Below are positions 7,241 through 11,098 of a stretch of DNA of 11,098 nucleotides, one piece after another. Position 1 is the stretch's first letter. Every line of letters starts with the position of its first letter. Source of the DNA: Acidobacteriota bacterium. GTDB lineage: Bacteria; Acidobacteriota; Terriglobia; Terriglobales; Acidobacteriaceae. A program made the position numbers and the translations under genes. The stretch spans positions 1 through 11,098 of the forward strand of contig JAFAPG010000580.1 of the NCBI GenBank assembly GCA_019247235.1, in the 5' to 3' direction. The notes under the pieces are model-generated. The model made no database searches. It saw only the letters and a list, made by a program, of their open reading frames with translations, and was not told the DNA's origin.

Positions 7241-8350
7241 TTAAGGAGGTGAATCTCCCGTTTGTGTGAGCAAGTGTTCACGAGCTTTCGCGTAGCCGGG
7301 CTTGAGCAGCGAGTAGATGAAATAACAGCGCCGATCGTACGGCAGGAAAGCACTTTTCATAGCATTAATGGTCAGTTTCTCGAAATCCTCGAGGCTAAGC
7401 GCGAAGGCTTCATGCGCCACCTCGAACTCGCGGGTCAAACTGGTATTGCTCATCAGCCGGTTATCGGTGTTCAGCATCACCCGAAACTTCTGCTGATAAA
7501 AGATCCTAAATGGGTGCTGGGAAACACTGGGTGTGGCCCCGGTGTGAACGTTGCTAAGCAAACAAATTTCGAGCGGGATTCGCTTGTCGAGCACATATTG
7601 CGCTAGGTCGCCGAGCTTGACTACCTTACCGTCAGATACGGTGATGTCGTCGATCAGCCGCGTGGCGTGCCCAATGCGATGCGCCCCACAATACTGGATG
7701 GCCTGCCAAATCGATTCTTTGCCGTAACCTTCTCCGGCATGAATGGTGATATTGAAGTTTTCACGTTGGATGAAATGGAAAGCGTCAACGTGCTTTTTGG
7801 GAGGATAGCCCCCTTCTTCTCCGGCTAAATCGAAGCCCACTACTCCCCGCTCTCGAAAGTCTACTGCCAGTTCTGCCATCTCGAGCGAAACTTGCATGTT
7901 GCGCATTGCGCAGATGATTAGCCCCGACTCAATGCCGAAGTCCTGGCGTCCGCGTTCGAGGCCCTTCAGCACGGCGGAGACCACGCGCTGATGAGTCAGC
8001 CTCTCGCGAGTATGAAAGATGGGCGCGAAACGGGTTTCAAAATAGACCACCCCATCCCGGCTGAGATCCTCCGCCTGTTCATAGGCGACCCGCTCAAGCG
8101 CCTCTTCCGTCTGCATCACGCGAATGGTGTGGGTGAAGCCTTGCAAATACTCTGCAAGATTTCCTTTATTTGCTCCCTGGTGAAACCACGCCGCCAATTC
8201 TCCCGGTTCCTGCGTAGGAAGCGCTGAATAGCCGATAGCGCGCGCGAGTTCGATAATGGTCTCAGGACGGAGGACGCCGTCGAGATGTTCGTGCAAGAGC
8301 ACCTTCGGTAGCGATCGAAGGAGTGCTCGATCGAGTTTCGGGCTTGTCAT
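7241..8350 (-). CDS. add: Adenosine deaminase
   Basis: Zinc enzyme of the amidohydrolase superfamily that converts adenosine (and usually deoxyadenosine) to inosine in the cytoplasm. Numbered from the ATG at 8350 (369 residues), the metal site is H20 and H22 in LLHEHLDG, H204 in TIHAGEGYG and D296 in LNTDNRLMSNTS. Catalytic residues are E207 and H228 (RIGHATRL). The pattern L-H-x-H-L-D-G-x-L-R-P and TDNRLMS are those of the actinobacterial type. In this type the second Asp of the E. coli-type TDDP motif is Asn (N297 here). A TTG three codons upstream (8359) is an alternative start; neither has a convincing ribosome site. The gene is divergent from the purine permease and lies just upstream of modA on the same strand, consistent with use of extracellular purines as a nitrogen source. 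Confidence 0.93.
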   Translation of the reverse strand: MTSPKLDRALLRSLPKVLLHEHLDGVLRPETIIELARAIGYSALPTQEPGELAAWFHQGANKGNLAEYLQGFTHTIRVMQTEEALERVAYEQAEDLSRDGVVYFETRFAPIFHTRERLTHQRVVSAVLKGLERGRQDFGIESGLIICAMRNMQVSLEMAELAVDFRERGVVGFDLAGEEGGYPPKKHVDAFHFIQRENFNITIHAGEGYGKESIWQAIQYCGAHRIGHATRLIDDITVSDGKVVKLGDLAQYVLDKRIPLEICLLSNVHTGATPSVSQHPFRIFYQQKFRVMLNTDNRLMSNTSLTREFEVAHEAFALSLEDFEKLTINAMKSAFLPYDRRCYFIYSLLKPGYAKAREHLLTQTGDSPP

Positions 8351-8549
8351 AGCACTCAACCCAAGCCAGGAAGGCGACCCTGGACAGCAATATCGCCGAT
8401 ACTCTAACCATTACAACACACCGTCTTGGGCGGAGAAGCTCAAGTCGCTCGACGATGAATGCCGTTCCCAGCGGCAGAGATTGGGGGAAACTAAGATTGC
8501 GCCAACTCGGGCAACAATTTCGTCCCACGCCATGCCAACTCTGCACAGA
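8351..8549. other. Divergent intergenic region between add and the purine permease gene
   Basis: About 200 nt with no supportable gene. On the minus strand there is only a weak promoter candidate for add: TTGTAA (8411-8416), 16 nt, then GATATT (8389-8394), four of six matches in each box. A small CCAGG/CCTGG stem (8366-8370/8379-8383) would fall in the add leader. An open frame in the permease phase crosses the region but lacks family similarity and is read as non-coding. Confidence 0.4.
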
Positions 8550-8579
8550 TTGACGCCATGGCACAGAACACCCTATATT
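8550..8579 (+). promoter_or_regulatory. Sigma70-type promoter for the purine permease gene
   Basis: TTGACG (8550-8555), an 18-nt spacer and TATATT (8574-8579) each match the consensus in five of six positions. Transcription would start near 8586. A GGAG at 8601-8604 follows, and the TTG start at 8613 fits with 8 nt spacing. The promoter lies downstream of the ATG at 8532, so that ATG could not be translated from this transcript. Confidence 0.55.
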
Positions 8580-8612
8580 GACTCATTTTTCCATCCGCGC
8601 GGAGATTCTGAC

Positions 8613-9908
8613 TTGCTCGAGCGCATATTTCGCCTGACGGAAAATAAAACCAGCGTACGGCGCGAACTCGTGGCGGGCTTAACCACGTTCATGACCATGG
8701 CCTACGTGGTGGTGGTCAATCCGCGAATCTTATCCGAGGCGGGCATGCCGGTCGAAGGTGTGTTGTTTGCTACATGTCTGTCCGCGGCCTTGGCCACCCT
8801 GGTGATGGGTTTGTGGGCAAACTACCCGATTGCGCTCGCTCCGGGCATGTCGCTCAACGCTTACTTTACGTACTCGATCGTGCTTGGGCGAGGCATTCCG
8901 TGGCAAACCGTGCTGGGTGTGGTCTTGCTTTCCGGCTTGCTGTTTCTCATCCTCACCCTCAGCAACTTGCGGGAGCAGATTGTCAACGGCATTCCCGAAT
9001 GCCTCAAGCAGGGGACGGCTGCCGGTATCGGTCTTTTCATCGCCTTTATCGGATTTCGTAATGCCGGAATTGTGGTTGCCAATAACTCGACTTTCGTCGC
9101 TTTGGGCAAAATGTCAGATGCGCGAGTGATTCTCGCCTGCCTGGGAGTGCTCCTGATTACCATTCTCCTGGCCCGGCGAACCGATAGTGCGATTTTGATC
9201 GGCATCGTGGCCATTACTCTAATAGGCATACCGCTCGGTGTAAGCCATTGGCCCTCGCAGCTATTCTCCTGGCCCCACCCCATGGGAACGCTACTCAAAC
9301 TTGATCTTCGCGGGGCGGCCAAGTTGGGACTGGGCGAACTGATTTTCGTATTCTTCTTCGTTGATCTGTTCGACAACGTGGGCACGCTGGTTGCTGTCTG
9401 CGAAGAAGGTGGCTTCCTGCGCCAGGGTCACCTGCCGCGGGCCAGCCGCGCGCTCCTCGCCGATGCCGCGGGAACAATCATTGGTGCGCTGACCGGCACA
9501 TCGACGGTCACTAGCTACATCGAGAGCGCAGCCGGGGTGGCCGCAGGAGCACGCACCGGTTTGGGAAACCTGATGATCGCCGGCCTATTTCTGACGGCCA
9601 TGTTCTGTTCGCCCCTGGTGGCCGCCATTCCTGCCTACGCGACCGCTCCGGCCTTGATCCTGGTTGGGACATTGATGTGCGGATCTGTGGCCAAGATAAA
9701 GTGGGACGATTTTACCGACGCGGTACCCGCATTTCTCACCATCATTGCCACACCGCTGACATTCAGTATCGCTACCGGGTTAAGCCTGGGACTACTTTCC
9801 TTTACTCTAATCAAGCTCTTCACCGGAAAGCGCGGGGAAATTAGTCCATTGATTTGGGTGCTGAGTGTCCTATTTCTGCTTCGCTACGCTTTTTTGAGTG
9901 CAGAGTGA
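8613..9908 (+). CDS. Purine permease of the AzgA-like NCS2 group (guanine/hypoxanthine/adenine uptake)
   Basis: Polytopic inner-membrane transporter that imports purine bases, probably with protons. I chose the TTG at 8613: the product then begins LLERIFRLTEN, like other AzgA proteins; it has 431 residues, the usual family length; a GGAG lies 8 nt upstream; and a promoter lies just before. An ATG at 8532 would add 27 atypical residues. The frame is open as far back as 8256. Family hallmarks are TTFMTMAYVVVVNP in the first helix, PGMSLNAYFTY near residue 80, FVFFFVDLFDNVGTLVAV near 250, and TGTSTVTSYIESAAGVAAG near 295. A dozen or so hydrophobic segments are visible. Exact substrate (adenine versus guanine/hypoxanthine) cannot be told from the sequence. 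It is flanked by add (divergent) and guaD (convergent, 34-nt gap), which supports purine uptake feeding both deaminases. Confidence 0.9.
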   Translation: MLERIFRLTENKTSVRRELVAGLTTFMTMAYVVVVNPRILSEAGMPVEGVLFATCLSAALATLVMGLWANYPIALAPGMSLNAYFTYSIVLGRGIPWQTVLGVVLLSGLLFLILTLSNLREQIVNGIPECLKQGTAAGIGLFIAFIGFRNAGIVVANNSTFVALGKMSDARVILACLGVLLITILLARRTDSAILIGIVAITLIGIPLGVSHWPSQLFSWPHPMGTLLKLDLRGAAKLGLGELIFVFFFVDLFDNVGTLVAVCEEGGFLRQGHLPRASRALLADAAGTIIGALTGTSTVTSYIESAAGVAAGARTGLGNLMIAGLFLTAMFCSPLVAAIPAYATAPALILVGTLMCGSVAKIKWDDFTDAVPAFLTIIATPLTFSIATGLSLGLLSFTLIKLFTGKRGEISPLIWVLSVLFLLRYAFLSAE

Positions 9909-9942
9909 AGTGGACAGTAGAAGGCCGAAACCACGCTGCCAA

Positions 9943-10410
9943 TCAGTAAGGGACCTTGTTCGGCTGATGTTCCCAGACCCGAAATGCCTCGCCTGCTTCT
10001 TCTCCCATGATCTGAATCATGGGAATCTTGCGTTCGGATTGTAACTGGGAAATTTCCTCATAAATCAGGGAATCATCGAAGCCGGCTTTTGACGCTTCGG
10101 CCGCCGTGCTGCCGAAGTAGGTACGCTCGAGACGTGCCCAGTAGATCGCGCCCAGGCACATAGGGCAGGGTTCAGAGGAGGCATACAACTCGCAGCCGCG
10201 CAGTTCGAACTGCTCAAGTTTTTGGCAGGCGTTGCGAATCGCCAACATTTCCGCGTGCGCCGTAGGGTCGTTGTTGCTGGTAACGCTATTCGCTGCCTCG
10301 GCGATGATTGCGCCATTTTTTACGATCACGGCTCCAAAAGGGCCGCCTCGCGCTAAGCGGGCATTGGTAACCGCAAGCTCGATGGCCCGAGCCATGAAAT
10401 GATTGTGCAT
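9943..10410 (-). CDS. guaD: Guanine deaminase, GuaD type of the cytidine deaminase fold
   Basis: Zinc enzyme that hydrolyses guanine to xanthine and ammonia. At 155 residues it matches Bacillus subtilis GuaD in length and motif order. The zinc site is H52 in DPTAHAEM with catalytic E54, plus C82 and C85 in EPCPMCLGAIYWAR. The N-terminal GGPFGAVIVKNG and the C-terminal AGFDDSLIYEEI segment distinguish GuaD from tRNA adenosine deaminase (TadA) and from cytosine deaminases. The start ATG at 10410 is followed closely by the family N-terminus, but no ribosome site precedes it; see the possible leaderless promoter. It is convergent with the purine permease and divergent from allB, 90 nt away. Xanthine made here would need xanthine dehydrogenase, which is not in the window. 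A broader deaminase activity is possible. Confidence 0.9.
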   Translation of the reverse strand: MHNHFMARAIELAVTNARLARGGPFGAVIVKNGAIIAEAANSVTSNNDPTAHAEMLAIRNACQKLEQFELRGCELYASSEPCPMCLGAIYWARLERTYFGSTAAEASKAGFDDSLIYEEISQLQSERKIPMIQIMGEEAGEAFRVWEHQPNKVPY

Positions 10411-10416
10411 GGAGGG

Positions 10417-10422
10417 AGTATA
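10417..10422 (-). promoter_or_regulatory. Possible -10 box giving leaderless guaD mRNA
   Basis: On the minus strand, TATACT ends 6 nt before the guaD ATG, which would place transcription start at or next to the A of the start codon. There is no ribosome binding site between them. No recognisable -35 element lies at 16-18 nt, so this call rests on the -10 box and its spacing alone. Confidence 0.3.
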
Positions 10423-10500
10423 CCTGGGATGTTGACGCCTTCTTCCCCACTCTTATCCGCGAAAGGTGAACCATTGTAAGATCGTGGCATTTACTACCGT

Positions 10501-11098
10501 ATGGGACAACAAGCCTTGGTCTCAACCCGGGTGGTGACTCCAGAAGGAGTCCGCCCTGCCGCCGTGCTGGTTGAGAGCGGCAAGATTCAGGCGGTGATAT
10601 CCCCGAGCGAGATCCCGCCCGATGCAGCGGTCGAAGATTTCTCGCGCGCTGCAATTCTCCCCGGCCTTGTCGACTCGCACGTTCATTTGAACGAGCCGGG
10701 AAGAACCGCCTGGGAAGGTTTCGCGACCGGAACCTGTGCCGCCGCCGCCGGTGGATACACAGTGTGTGTCGACATGCCGCTCAACTCGCTTCCACCTACC
10801 ACTTCGGTTGCGGCGCTCGCTGCCAAACGTGCCGCGGCTGCGAATAAGTGCCGTATCGATTGGGCAGCTTGGGGCGGAGTCGTGGCCGATAATGAGGCGG
10901 ACCTCGAGCCGCTCGCTGCCGCCGGCGTGCTCGGCTTCAAATGTTTCTTGGTGGATTCGGGAGTCGATGAGTTTTCGCTGGTCACCGAAGCTAGGCTGCG
11001 CTCGGCCATTCCCCACCTTGTGCGCAGCCGATTACCTTTGCTGGTGCACGCGGAATTACCAGGGCCTATCGAGGGGGCGGGTCAGAGTCTTCGCGGTT
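10501..11098 (+). CDS. allB: Allantoinase (3' partial)
   Basis: Cyclic amidohydrolase that opens allantoin to allantoate in the purine catabolic pathway. The frame runs from ATG 10501 to the window end (199 complete codons of an expected 450 or so). An in-frame stop at 10477 and no other start codon between make 10501 the first possible start. Metal-binding residues are in place: H60 and H62 in GLVDSHVHLNEPGR, the Lys expected to be carbamylated at K147 in GFKCFLVDSGVDEF, and H183 in LLVHAELP. The segments GRTAWEGFATGT and VDMPLNSLPPTT are typical of allantoinase rather than dihydroorotase or hydantoinase. The remaining His and Asp ligands lie beyond the window. No clear ribosome site is visible before the ATG. 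It is divergent from guaD and probably opens a further set of ureide genes to the right. Confidence 0.92.
   Translation, partial: MGQQALVSTRVVTPEGVRPAAVLVESGKIQAVISPSEIPPDAAVEDFSRAAILPGLVDSHVHLNEPGRTAWEGFATGTCAAAAGGYTVCVDMPLNSLPPTTSVAALAAKRAAAANKCRIDWAAWGGVVADNEADLEPLAAAGVLGFKCFLVDSGVDEFSLVTEARLRSAIPHLVRSRLPLLVHAELPGPIEGAGQSLRG

Noticed and set aside
7243..7606. A perfect Shine-Dalgarno-like AAGGAGGT at 7243-7250 followed by a 114-codon + strand frame
   Set aside because: The motif is simply the complement of the last Pro codons and stop of add, and the frame is antisense to the well-supported add gene with no domain of its own.
8256..8612. Long N-terminal extension of the purine permease
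   Set aside because: The added residues are basic and unlike the family, the first part overlaps add antisense, and the best promoter lies inside the extension.
10522..11016. A 164-codon minus-strand frame opposite allB
   Set aside because: The opposite strand encodes allantoinase with all expected metal ligands. Long antisense frames are common in GC-rich coding DNA.

Overview
The window is about 11.1 kb of gene-dense, moderately GC-rich bacterial chromosome with two functional blocks. Gene content and style (a multi-HAMP hybrid kinase followed by REC-PAS-kinase and a lone receiver, and an actinobacterial-type adenosine deaminase in a purine cluster) fit a soil bacterium such as a member of Acidobacteriota. 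No rRNA or other marker gene is present, so this placement is a low-confidence inference. I see no tRNA, rRNA, CRISPR array, insertion sequence or phage gene.

Block 1 (positions 1-5109, + strand) is a signalling operon. It begins inside a very large hybrid histidine kinase (HAMP repeats, GAF, coiled coil, HisKA, HATPase, three receivers). Next, after 14 nt, comes a soluble REC-PAS-HisKA-HATPase kinase, and after 19 nt a single-domain response regulator. Together they carry two kinase cores and five receivers, but no DNA-binding, enzymatic or HPt output domain. A secreted protein of unknown function (5175-6125, + strand) follows; its fold may be LmeA/DUF2993-like. A 287-bp convergent spacer without a credible gene ends the block.

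Block 2 (6413-11098) is a purine-utilisation cluster. On the minus strand, adenosine deaminase (add) is followed by modA, the periplasmic molybdate-binding protein. Divergent from add is an AzgA/NCS2-type purine permease on the + strand. It has a good sigma70-type promoter and probably a TTG start, which places its start well downstream of the longest open frame. Convergent with the permease is guanine deaminase (guaD, minus strand). Divergent from guaD is allantoinase (allB, + strand), cut off by the window end.

The block reads as a partial pathway: purine uptake, adenosine to inosine, guanine to xanthine, and allantoin to allantoate. The middle steps (purine nucleoside phosphorylase, xanthine dehydrogenase, urate oxidation) are not in the window. 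Xanthine dehydrogenase is a molybdenum enzyme, which gives a plausible reason for modA to sit beside add, although modB and modC are not adjacent.

All families except the secreted protein are well known. The points most worth checking are the modA-purine linkage, the effector-free signalling operon, the secreted unknown, and a possible leaderless promoter at guaD. I did not find a clearly new biological system.
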